DNA from: Candidatus Aminicenantota bacterium
Lineage (GTDB): Bacteria; Acidobacteriota; Aminicenantia; Aminicenantales; Aminicenantaceae
Reading direction: 5' to 3'
DNA: 5,795 nt
Assembly: GCA_023135995.1 (NCBI GenBank)
Contig: JAGLRY010000279.1
Coordinates: forward strand, 1-5,795
A model generated the notes under the pieces. The model searched no databases. It was not told the DNA's origin and saw only the letters and a program-made list of their open reading frames with translations. A program made the position numbers and the translations under genes. Below, piece after piece: positions 1 to 5,784 of the stretch; the first letter of the stretch is position 1; each line of letters starts with the position of its first letter.

Positions 1-672
1 GAATGGATCCTCCAGAAGCTCGATGACAACATCGGCTCGGACAATAAGATCTACCTTGGAAAAATGATCATCCACGGCCGCCGGGGAAGCCGGACAATGC
101 AATCCAAATCATGGATCCAGGGCGATGAAAAATCTTTCACAGAATATTTGGCACCCCCCCGGGAAAAGGGCACCAAGATGTTGAAGCTTGGAGACCAACT
201 GTGGACCTATTCACCATCCACAGACCGGACGATCAAGATCTCAGGACACATGCTGCGGCAATCGGTGATGGGCTCGGACCTCTCTTATGAAGACATGCTG
301 GAAGACCGGCGGATGATAAACCTCTATGATGCCAATGTTGTCAGCGAGGAGCTATACAGGGAGCGCCCTTGTTGGGTTTTGGAGCTCACGGCTAAAGAAG
401 GAGAAGAAGACATCGCCTACCATTCCAGAAAAATCTGGGTGGACAAGGAACGATACGTCTCCTTAAGAGAGGAGCGTTTCGCCAAAAGCGGCAAACTCCT
501 CAAAACGACCGAAGTGAAGAATGTGAGATGGATCGACGATCGGTGGGTGCCGGATGAGGTCGTCTTCAGGGATGTGCTCAAAGCCGGAAAAGGCACCGAG
601 TTTATCATTGAATCCATAGAGTTCAACGCCACCATTCCAGACCACGTCTTTTCCAAGGCGTCTTTACGATAA
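1..672 (+). CDS. Outer membrane lipoprotein-sorting protein, LolA-like (5' truncated by window edge)
   Basis: The reading frame is open from base 1 to the TAA at 670-672 (223 codons). The ATG at 64 is internal: the 21 codons before it encode EWILQKLDDNIGSDNKIYLG, which continues the family pattern, so the true start and the signal peptide lie upstream. Family members are about 240-265 aa, so perhaps 20-40 residues are missing. Recognisable blocks are IHGRRGSR (visible residues about 24-31), the FTEYLAPPREKGTKML stretch (about 46-61), LWTYSPSTDRTIKISGHMLRQ (about 66-86) and the MGSDLSYEDM block that follows. The fold is the half-barrel used by LolA/LolB-type periplasmic proteins to carry acylated lipoproteins or other lipids to the outer membrane. 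Relatives often sit next to ABC or MMPL/RND exporters, so a transporter gene may lie just upstream. The family call is strong; the actual cargo is unknown. Confidence 0.88.
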   Translation, partial: EWILQKLDDNIGSDNKIYLGKMIIHGRRGSRTMQSKSWIQGDEKSFTEYLAPPREKGTKMLKLGDQLWTYSPSTDRTIKISGHMLRQSVMGSDLSYEDMLEDRRMINLYDANVVSEELYRERPCWVLELTAKEGEEDIAYHSRKIWVDKERYVSLREERFAKSGKLLKTTEVKNVRWIDDRWVPDEVVFRDVLKAGKGTEFIIESIEFNATIPDHVFSKASLR

Positions 673-730
673 AAAAGGGGACAGTCCCCTTTTTCCAGAG
701 GTAAACAGAAAAGGGGACTGTCCCCTTTTT
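672..730. repeat. Paired GGGGAC/GTCCCC palindromes (REP-like element, possible terminator)
   Basis: Two near-identical palindromes lie 14 bases apart. The first (672-694) is five A, GGGGAC, a central A, GTCCCC, five T. The second (709-729) has the same arms but a central T, so it is the reverse complement of the first. Each can fold alone (10-11 bp arms). Together they form a 22-bp perfect inverted repeat (672-693 with 709-730) around a 15-base loop. The first copy starts on the last base of the upstream stop codon, and each copy ends in a T run, so it could act as a transcription terminator in either direction. Elements of this kind recur between genes in many bacterial genomes and are often linked to REP-associated Y1 transposases. 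That origin is inferred; no transposase is present here. Confidence 0.8.
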
Positions 731-771
731 CAGGTTTTTATTGGGAATAAATTGAAAGTCTCTTTTATGTA

Positions 772-793
772 GGAACCGTTTCCCCAACGGTCC
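772..793. repeat. Imperfect hairpin, possible second REP-like intergenic element
   Basis: GG-A-ACCGTT, a TCCCC loop and AACGGTCC form an 8-bp stem with one bulged A. It is preceded by TGTAG (768-772, sharing its last G with the stem) and followed by a GGGACGGGATACGC stretch, a style typical of dispersed intergenic hairpins. There is no T run after the stem, so it is not an obvious terminator. The rest of the 673-940 gap holds no ORF with coding character and no convincing promoter. Best reading: decayed or minor repeat DNA ahead of the permease gene. Confidence 0.4.
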
Positions 794-940
794 GCTTGAG
801 GGACGGGATACGCAAAATCGAACTTCTTTTTTTAAGAAATATCGGTTATCCTGTTCTTTCTATGCGATTGGAAATGGGATATCTCAGGAGCCGTAATCGG
901 GGAACGAGATACTAGTCCTGCGTTTAGAGGCTATTTTTTC

Positions 941-2320
941 ATGGAAACCAAGATTTCAGAAAACGGATTGGAACGGAAACTAGGTCTTTTTCCTCTAACG
1001 AATATCGTAGTCGCCAACATGATCGGGGCGGGGATCTTTACGACTTCAGGACTATTGATGCAGGATCTTAACAATCCCATCATCATGATCATTCTCTGGG
1101 TCGTGGGGGGAACGATTGCCATCTGCGGAGCTTTGAGTTATGGAGAACTGGCTGCAGCCATTCCTCGCGCCGGCGGCGAATATGCTTTTCTCTCACGTTT
1201 GTATCATCCTGTGCTTGGCTTTTTGAGTGGCTGGGTGTCCTTCTTTGTCGGATTTTCTGCACCCATAGCGGCCTCTGCCATCGGGTTTGTGGCATACATG
1301 ACCAGAGCTTTCCCAGATATCCTGCGGTTGGGGATCTTCGATGAATCTATCGAAGCCACCATCTTAAGAAAGCTCTATGCCATTCTTGTCATAGTGCTTT
1401 TTACTGCCGTTCACATCAGAGGATTAGAATTTGGCACGAGCGTTCAGAATGTGTTAACGATCCTGAAAGTGGGCCTCATCGTAGGCCTGATCTTTGCAGG
1501 ATTTGCTTTCGGCAAAGGGAGTTGGGACCATTTTTCTCAAGGTGCAGATTTCAACTTCGGTTTTGAGGGATGGAAAGTTATCGGCCTGTCACTCATGTGG
1601 ATCATGTTCGCCTACAGCGGCTGGAATGCATCCGCCTACATCGGGTCGGAAGTCAAAAATCCGTCCAAGAACCTGCCCCGTTCCTTGATCACGGGTACAG
1701 GGATCGTCATCCTGCTATATTTCTGTTTGAACATGATCTATATTTATGCTGTTGCTCCGTCCGACATGAAAGGAGTGATATCCATTGCTGGGCTAACCGC
1801 GGGTAATCTTTTCGGCCAATCTTTTGAAAGGATTCTTTCCATCATGATATCCTTTGCCCTGTTTTCCTCACTGAGTGCCTATATTATCTTGGGACCGCGC
1901 GTCTATTACTCGATGGCCAGAGACAAGCAGTTTTTCCGCTTCGCTTCAGACATCCACAAGAAATTCGGAGTCCCGGCAAAATCGATCGTGCTGCAAGGGG
2001 CTATTGCTGTAGTCATGGTGTTTTTCGGAACATTCGACCAACTGCTCACATACATGGGCTTTTCTCTCGGGATCTTTCCCATCCTCGCCGTCTTGGGTAT
2101 CTTTAAAGTGCGGCGGCTGAAATTGAGCCCCTACAAAATGCCGGGTTTTCCCATAGCTCCAATCCTCTATATTTTGGCGGGAATCACCATTCTTGTTCTT
2201 GCTTTCTTCCAACGCCCAATGGAGTCGTCGATCGCCATTGCGACTGTGCTCGTCGGAATTCCTGCATACTGGGCATTCAAGAAGAAATACGGGGACGGAG
2301 GGTCAGGAAACGCCGTCTAG
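941..2320 (+). CDS. APC-superfamily amino acid permease
   Basis: This is a 459-aa integral inner-membrane protein that should import or exchange amino acids by a LeuT-fold mechanism. About 12 hydrophobic segments are visible (roughly 17-40, 46-66, 92-119, 146-162, 172-190, 211-234, 251-272, 297-318, 348-363, 366-388, 404-422, 428-446). Family signatures are MIGAGIFTTSG in TM1 (27-37), whose unwound Gly-rich stretch binds the substrate backbone; YGELAAAIPRAGGEY after TM2 (67-81); FAYSGWNASAYIGSEVKNPS in TM6 and the following loop (223-242); and GPRVYYSMARD after TM8 (318-328). Length and motifs fit the YfnA/SteT/LAT-like branch. The specific substrate cannot be read from the sequence. The ATG at 941 is preceded by AGAGG (926-930), 10 bases away, a modest ribosome site. 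The frame ends 29 bases before trmL, so the two may share a transcript. Confidence 0.93.
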   Translation: METKISENGLERKLGLFPLTNIVVANMIGAGIFTTSGLLMQDLNNPIIMIILWVVGGTIAICGALSYGELAAAIPRAGGEYAFLSRLYHPVLGFLSGWVSFFVGFSAPIAASAIGFVAYMTRAFPDILRLGIFDESIEATILRKLYAILVIVLFTAVHIRGLEFGTSVQNVLTILKVGLIVGLIFAGFAFGKGSWDHFSQGADFNFGFEGWKVIGLSLMWIMFAYSGWNASAYIGSEVKNPSKNLPRSLITGTGIVILLYFCLNMIYIYAVAPSDMKGVISIAGLTAGNLFGQSFERILSIMISFALFSSLSAYIILGPRVYYSMARDKQFFRFASDIHKKFGVPAKSIVLQGAIAVVMVFFGTFDQLLTYMGFSLGIFPILAVLGIFKVRRLKLSPYKMPGFPIAPILYILAGITILVLAFFQRPMESSIAIATVLVGIPAYWAFKKKYGDGGSGNAV

Positions 2321-2349
2321 ATTCTGATACAATGGAGCTGGAGTGAATC

Positions 2350-2883
2350 ATGCTGCGCATCAATGTTGTCCTTCATGAGCCCGAGATCCCACAAAACACG
2401 GGTAACATCGCTCGAATTTGCATAGCTGTCGGGGCAAAATTACACCTGATCAAACCCCTGGGATTTTCTGTCGACGATAAACACCTCAAACGCGCCGGAC
2501 TGGACTACTGGGACAAAGTTGACGTCACTTATTATGAAAGCTTTGAAGAGTTTCTAAAAACCCTCTCTTCCGAAAACATCTATTTATTTACGAAAAAAGC
2601 CACACAATCCTATGATGAGATCAACTTTTCTGGGGATGTCTATCTGGTTTTTGGGAAAGAAACATATGGATTGCACGAGGATATCCTTAACACTTTTGAG
2701 GAGAGGTGTTACAGGATTCCCATGCGTCGAGATGCCCGATCGCTCAACTTGGCAAATGCAGTGGCCGTTGTTGTGTATGAAGCGTTGAGACAAAACGGAT
2801 ACCCCAACTTAGAACTCAGGGGGAGAATGCCGCATGACCATGAGGGCAAGCACGACGGGAATCAAACGAAGAGCAATAAATAA
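2350..2883 (+). CDS. trmL: tRNA (cytidine(34)-2'-O)-methyltransferase TrmL
   Basis: SPOUT-class methyltransferase (trefoil knot, homodimer, cytoplasmic) that 2'-O-methylates the wobble nucleotide 34 of certain leucine tRNAs using SAM. The three SPOUT motifs are clear: PEIPQNTGNIAR (11-22), including the N and R expected in the active site; VFGKETYGL (100-108); and IPMRRDARSLNLANAVAVVV (123-142), which forms the knot and SAM pocket. KRAGLDYW (47-54) is also family-typical. The start ATG has GGAG at 2340-2343 with 6-base spacing. At 177 aa it is about 20 residues longer than E. coli TrmL (157 aa). The extra C-terminal tail (about 157-177) is polar, rich in His, Lys and Asn, and outside the knot. 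It probably forms a transcription unit with the permease upstream. The next gene is convergent, 19 bases away, with no hairpin terminator between them. Confidence 0.95.
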   Translation: MLRINVVLHEPEIPQNTGNIARICIAVGAKLHLIKPLGFSVDDKHLKRAGLDYWDKVDVTYYESFEEFLKTLSSENIYLFTKKATQSYDEINFSGDVYLVFGKETYGLHEDILNTFEERCYRIPMRRDARSLNLANAVAVVVYEALRQNGYPNLELRGRMPHDHEGKHDGNQTKSNK

Positions 2884-2902
2884 TTTGGAGCCTTGTCGCC
2901 TT

Positions 2903-3754
2903 TTATCTTCGATAGAGGAAGATGGTGTGGTTTTTCCCCCGCAGGTCCCCCATGGACACGGCATCGATCTCTTTCTCTTCCCATCCCGGGATCCTGTAGT
3001 TGTGGGTGACCACGTATGTGCCTGGCTGGAGCTGTTTCTCGAATTTCGGCCGCAGCAGTGCATTGGATTCAGGCAGCAGATACAATGCCAAGACCGTCGC
3101 TTCTGAAAGATCTGTTTTCGTGGCATCCTCCAGACGAAATTCGACAAGCTTCTCCACACCAGCCTCTTGGGCTCCCCTCAGGGATTCTCTGATCCGCTCA
3201 GGATCGATGTCGACACCCACTCCCCTGGCACCATATTTTTTTGCTGCTGTGATCACGATCCGGCCATCACCACACCCGAGATCGTAAAGAACATCGCTGC
3301 CATCGACTTTGGCCATCTGCAGCATTTTCTCCACGACTTCCCTCGGTGTTACCAAATAGGGCGCCAGATCCTCAACATCGCCCCGGCCATGGGATCCCTC
3401 ATAAAGGTGGACAAGATTGTTTTCATCATAGCGAAAAGCATATGGCGTCCCTGGAGCTAGATGTCTGGTCACGTCCCGGCCGACCCGCTCATAAGTTACA
3501 TCCAAGGTCACTTTGCTGGTGTAGCGGTGCATATCTCCAGGCTTAATCGATTTTTTCTCAGGCTCCTTGAATGAATTGGCGGGCTTGATCTTGTATCTTA
3601 CAGTTCCTTTTGTCACGTTTCGAATAGCGATCTCATCGATCGATAGTCCGGGATGACTCTTCTCTAAGGATTTGCCGCCATCGGTCAGTATGAGGGCAGC
3701 CAAGGCTGCGCCTACGATAACAACGAGGAGTCCAATCTCTATTTTGCGTTTCAT
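2903..3754 (-). CDS. Membrane-anchored class I SAM-dependent methyltransferase
   Basis: 283 aa. The N-terminus MKRK is followed by one hydrophobic helix (about 5-24). Then comes a roughly 100-residue linker or small domain, predicted mostly beta (about 36-125), and a Rossmann methyltransferase domain (about 130-283). SAM motifs are visible: YLVTPREVVEKML (133-145), motif I DLGCGDGRIV (158-167), the acidic end of strand 2 GVDIDPERI (180-188), and EDAT (209-212) at the motif III position. ALYLLPE (223-229) and NYRIPGW (252-258) stand where the FAM173 (ATPSCKMT/ANTKMT) lysine methyltransferases have their post-motif segments. The catalytic domain resembles those membrane-tethered enzymes and their prokaryotic relatives, but the substrate is unknown. 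The positive N-terminus predicts N-in, C-out topology, which is odd for a SAM enzyme. No good Shine-Dalgarno precedes the ATG. It lies 48 bases downstream of the GNAT gene on the same strand. Confidence 0.85.
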   Translation of the reverse strand: MKRKIEIGLLVVIVGAALAALILTDGGKSLEKSHPGLSIDEIAIRNVTKGTVRYKIKPANSFKEPEKKSIKPGDMHRYTSKVTLDVTYERVGRDVTRHLAPGTPYAFRYDENNLVHLYEGSHGRGDVEDLAPYLVTPREVVEKMLQMAKVDGSDVLYDLGCGDGRIVITAAKKYGARGVGVDIDPERIRESLRGAQEAGVEKLVEFRLEDATKTDLSEATVLALYLLPESNALLRPKFEKQLQPGTYVVTHNYRIPGWEEKEIDAVSMGDLRGKNHTIFLYRR

Positions 3755-3762
3755 GGGGCACT

Positions 3763-3792
3763 ATTATGGCATAAATCGTGGAAAAATGTCTC
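3763..3792 (-). promoter_or_regulatory. Possible sigma70-type promoter for the methyltransferase gene
   Basis: On the minus strand, GAGACA (3792-3787, 4 of 6 to the -35 consensus) is followed after 18 bases by CATAAT (3768-3763, 5 of 6 to the -10). Transcription would begin only a few bases before the ATG at 3754. This would match the lack of a Shine-Dalgarno there by giving a nearly leaderless mRNA. The site is AT-rich by chance to some degree, and readthrough from the GNAT gene is the alternative. Confidence 0.3.
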
Positions 3793-3802
3793 AGCCAACA
3801 AT

Positions 3803-4360
3803 TCACTCAATATAATGTCGCATAACGGGGCGTGTTTCCGACCGGCGGATGCATTCTATAAAGCCCGCATGTTTAAAGGCCGCGAATAGGCCTGTCGAAG
3901 AAAAAACGGCCGGCCAGGGTTTCTTTTTGGGTTCCAGGGGGTATCCTTCGACAATCTTGCCGCCATTTTCTTTGACGTACTCGATCGCAGCCTCTAATAA
4001 CCGCACAGTTAATCCTTTATTGCGATAATCTCTCTCCACAAAAAAGCACACCACAGACCACACAGAACGGGAATCGATCGGACTTAAGATCCTTGATCGA
4101 GCAAGAACAGAAAACTCCTCTCTTGGCGCCACAGAACACCAAGCAACAGGCTTTCCTCTGTCATACGCAAGGATTCCTGGGATTGTACCGGATTCGACAA
4201 AGGCTTTCATGGCCTTTCTGTTCCCCTCCCCCTTCTCTTTCTCAAACTCAGATCGTTTAATGCGCCACCACATGCACCAGCAGCCGCCACAAGCGCCCCT
4301 AACGCCAAAGAGCTCTTCAAAGTCAGGCCAACGATCTAAAGTGAGAGGATGGAATTCCAT
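3803..4360 (-). CDS. GNAT-family N-acetyltransferase with N-terminal Cys/Trp motif
   Basis: 185 aa, taking the ATG at 4360. A TTG two codons upstream (4366) is in frame, but AAAGGAG (4373-4367) abuts it directly and sits 6 bases from the ATG, so the ATG is the start. The fold is a single acetyl-CoA-dependent GNAT domain. GILAYDRGKPVAWCSVAPRE (62-81) supplies strands 2-3. SVVCFFVERDYRNKGLTVRLLEAA (102-125) is motif A with an R-x-x-K-G-L pyrophosphate-binding turn in place of the usual R-G-x-G. GFIEC (167-171) precedes the last strand. The N-terminal ACGGCWCMWWR (23-33; Cys 24, 27, 29) marks a recognisable but uncharacterised GNAT subgroup, followed by EFEKEKGEGNRKAM (38-51). The acetyl acceptor is unknown. 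It is transcribed divergently from the arsenic operon across a 258-base gap and precedes the methyltransferase gene, so those two may be co-transcribed. Confidence 0.87.
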   Translation of the reverse strand: MEFHPLTLDRWPDFEELFGVRGACGGCWCMWWRIKRSEFEKEKGEGNRKAMKAFVESGTIPGILAYDRGKPVAWCSVAPREEFSVLARSRILSPIDSRSVWSVVCFFVERDYRNKGLTVRLLEAAIEYVKENGGKIVEGYPLEPKKKPWPAVFSSTGLFAAFKHAGFIECIRRSETRPVMRHYIE

Positions 4361-4366
4361 TTCCAA

Positions 4367-4373
4367 CTCCTTT
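4367..4373 (-). promoter_or_regulatory. Ribosome binding site fixing the GNAT start
   Basis: AAAGGAG on the minus strand ends directly before the in-frame TTG at 4366 and 6 bases before the ATG at 4360. Only the ATG has workable spacing. Confidence 0.8.
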
Positions 4374-4535
4374 GAACAAATAGACTGAACATGTCAAGAA
4401 TATTAAATCGCTTCCTGTTTTTCCAGAGATTTTCAATAACAGGCTGCAATTTGGAGCCGTTGATTAGATCGCTCATGAAGTTTTATGATTCCGAACACAT
4501 GCAAAGAACAAAATGAAGGAGAGATGAAAAAAAAC

Positions 4536-4565
4536 TTGACAAGTGTACTATTTTTAGATTATTCT
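4536..4565 (+). promoter_or_regulatory. Sigma70-type promoter of the arsenic operon
   Basis: A perfect -35 TTGACA (4536-4541) is followed after 18 bases by TATTCT (4560-4565, 4 of 6 to the -10 consensus). The leader before the AbrB gene would be about 45 bases. The -35 lies in a short odd palindrome ACTTG-A-CAAGT (4534-4544). The -10 lies inside the first copy of the downstream repeat, as expected for a repressible promoter. The rest of the gap back to 4361 holds no ORF and only a weak 6-bp inverted repeat (4414-4419 with 4438-4443). Confidence 0.65.
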
Positions 4566-4598
4566 GATATTTCTGAATAATCAGATTATTATGATATT
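4556..4598 (+). promoter_or_regulatory. Candidate operator: three GATTATT half-sites as direct and inverted repeats
   Basis: AGATTATTCTGATATT (4556-4571) is repeated as AGATTATTATGATATT (4583-4598), 15 of 16 identical with a 27-base offset. Between them the same half-site appears inverted. GATTATTC (4557-4564) pairs with GAATAATC (4575-4582), and AATAATC-A-GATTATT (4576-4590) is a perfect palindrome about base 4583. The array covers the -10 and the likely transcription start of the arsenic operon, so a bound protein would block initiation. The most likely ligand is the product of the first gene (AbrB-type dimers bind AT-rich sites near their own promoters). An ArsR protein encoded elsewhere is the alternative. 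Confidence 0.55.
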
Positions 4599-4618
4599 CA
4601 CAAATTTGGAGATTTTGG

Positions 4619-4897
4619 ATGATTAAAAAAGGAAAGCAAAAATCATCTTGCACGACGGATGAGAAGAACTTCTCTTGCTGCAAGGTCGAAGCAGTGACCA
4701 GCATAGACGAGAGAGGACAGATGGTTCTCCCCAAGGAGATCAGAGAGAGGGCAAACATTAAACCCGGAGATAAAATGGCCGTCGTCGTTTGGGAGAAAGC
4801 TGGGAAGGTCTGCTGCATCACCCTGATCAAGGCCGACGAATTTGCGGGCATGGTGAAAGATCTCCTCTCCCCCATGATGGAGGAAATGTCTAAGTGA
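4619..4897 (+). CDS. Cysteine-rich AbrB/MazE/SpoVT-type DNA-binding protein (HgcC-like)
   Basis: 92 aa. The swapped-hairpin AbrB domain spans about 22-70: VTSIDERGQMVLPKEIRE (26-43) is the hallmark strand and DNA-contact segment, followed by IKPGDKMAVVVWE (47-59). Such proteins dimerise and bind DNA. An N-terminal tail carries Cys 11 and the pair Cys 20-21. A second pair, Cys 65-66 (KVCCITLIK), lies on the last strand. A C-terminal segment (72-92, FAGMVKDLLSPMMEEM) looks helical. From memory it matches proteins named HgcAB-associated protein HgcC, found beside mercury-methylation genes; here the partner is arsM instead, and no hgcAB is seen. GGAG (4608-4611) sits 7 bases before the ATG. A metalloid-responsive autoregulator is the inferred role; an antitoxin is less likely because no toxin gene adjoins it. 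The fold call is strong; the sensing role is a hypothesis. Confidence 0.85.
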   Translation: MIKKGKQKSSCTTDEKNFSCCKVEAVTSIDERGQMVLPKEIRERANIKPGDKMAVVVWEKAGKVCCITLIKADEFAGMVKDLLSPMMEEMSK

Positions 4898-4928
4898 AGA
4901 ACATGAAAAAATCTCAGGAGAAAAAAAC

Positions 4929-4934
4929 AGGAGG
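4929..4934 (+). promoter_or_regulatory. Strong ribosome binding site of arsM
   Basis: AGGAGG, a perfect anti-16S match, lies 9 bases before the arsM ATG at 4944. An ATG at 4936 lies in between, but it is out of frame with arsM, runs into TAA after two codons, and is only one base from the site. Confidence 0.85.
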
Positions 4935-4943
4935 TATGAAATA

Positions 4944-5780
4944 ATGAACGATAAAAAGATCAAAGAATTTGTCAAAGATGGTTACGCAAAAATAGCCAGG
5001 AAAGGTGGTTCCTGCTGCGAGCCAGCCAATTCATGCTGTGGCGACATCGATATGGCAAGCGTCATCAGCCAGAAAATAGGCTACAGCGACGAAGAGCTCA
5101 AGTCTATCCCCGAAGGCGCCAACTTGGGCCTGGGATGTGGGAATCCCATCGCACTTGCATCACTCAAAGAGGGAGAGACAGTGCTCGATCTGGGTGCCGG
5201 GGCCGGATTCGATTGCTTTCTTGCCGCCAATCAAGTGGGCGAGAAAGGAAAAGTCATCGGCATCGATATGACACCCGAAATGGTGGAGAAAGCCAGAGAA
5301 AATGCAAAAAAGGGAAACTACACAAATGTGGAGTTCAAACTCGGAGAGATCGAAGACCTTCCCGTCGCTGATGAGTCTGCGGATATCATCATCTCCAACT
5401 GTGTCATCAATCTATCGCCCGATAAAAGGAAAGTCTTCGAGGAGGCATTCCGAGTGATAAAACCGGGAGGGAGGATAATGGTCTCGGACATCGTCCTCCT
5501 GAAAGAACTTCCGGATTTTATCAAAGAATCGATCGACGCGTATGTTTCCTGTGTATCAGGAGCTCTGCTCAAGGAGGATTACATCGCAGCCATAAAAAAC
5601 GCTGGATTTCAGGATGTTGAAATAATTGATGAGACCTCTTTCCCCGAAGATTTCATCAACACCGACCCGATTGTTGAATCCATTAAGGAGAATTTTAGTG
5701 TTACTCCTGAAAAAATCAAAGAGGTGGCTCGTTCGGTAGTAAGTATCAAAATCTCGGGAAATAAGCCCATTCAGCAATGA
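4944..5780 (+). CDS. arsM: Arsenite S-adenosylmethionine methyltransferase ArsM
   Basis: 278 aa, full length for bacterial ArsM. It methylates trivalent arsenic (thiol-bound As(III)) with SAM to mono-, di- and sometimes trimethyl species in the cytoplasm. The Rossmann domain shows motif I VLDLGAGAGFDC (80-91), the acidic strand-2 residue in IGIDMTPEMVEKA (105-117), and EIEDLPVADESADIIISN (135-152). The arsenic-binding cysteines are in their expected contexts: Cys 65 in GLGCGNP, Cys 153 in SNCVINL and Cys 203 in YVSCVSGAL, matching Cys 72, 174 and 224 of the algal enzyme. Two further pairs (Cys 24-25 and 31-32) sit in the N-terminal segment typical of the family. The C-terminal region (about 207-275) is the usual ArsM extension. 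It lies 46 bases after the AbrB gene in the same operon, with the strongest ribosome site seen in the window. Confidence 0.96.
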   Translation: MNDKKIKEFVKDGYAKIARKGGSCCEPANSCCGDIDMASVISQKIGYSDEELKSIPEGANLGLGCGNPIALASLKEGETVLDLGAGAGFDCFLAANQVGEKGKVIGIDMTPEMVEKARENAKKGNYTNVEFKLGEIEDLPVADESADIIISNCVINLSPDKRKVFEEAFRVIKPGGRIMVSDIVLLKELPDFIKESIDAYVSCVSGALLKEDYIAAIKNAGFQDVEIIDETSFPEDFINTDPIVESIKENFSVTPEKIKEVARSVVSIKISGNKPIQQ

Positions 5781-5784
5781 ACAT

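Noticed and set aside
64..672. Treating the first gene as a complete 202-aa protein starting at ATG 64
   Set aside because: The frame is open to base 1, the upstream codons encode family-typical sequence, and no ribosome site precedes ATG 64. The gene is truncated by the window edge.
673..940. Promoter for the permease gene in the upstream gap
   Set aside because: Only weak pairs were found (for example TTGGAA at 868 with CGTAAT 18 bases later, 4 of 6 each), which is not above chance.
2809..3159. Long frames opposite and alongside the methyltransferase and trmL ends (for example 2809-3159 minus, 2834-3106 plus)
   Set aside because: They overlap well-supported genes, carry no recognisable motifs and have composition typical of shadow frames.
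3803..4360. GNAT protein as ArsN (arsinothricin acetyltransferase) belonging to the arsenic module
   Set aside because: It is transcribed divergently, belongs to a different GNAT subgroup with the CWCMWWR motif, and shows no phosphinothricin-acetyltransferase-like sequence.
4364..4366. TTG at 4366 as the GNAT start (187 aa)
   Set aside because: The AAAGGAG site touches this codon directly, leaving no spacing, while the ATG at 4360 has 6 bases.
4392..4397. Minus-strand TTGACA upstream of the GNAT gene as its -35
   Set aside because: With 16-18 base spacing the -10 position falls on the Shine-Dalgarno region and has no TATAAT-like sequence.
4903..4944. 13-codon ORF (MKKSQEKKTGGMK) whose stop overlaps the arsM ATG
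   Set aside because: No clear ribosome site, very low complexity, and it contains the arsM Shine-Dalgarno. It is more likely a spacer than a leader peptide, although the stop/start overlap is worth remembering.
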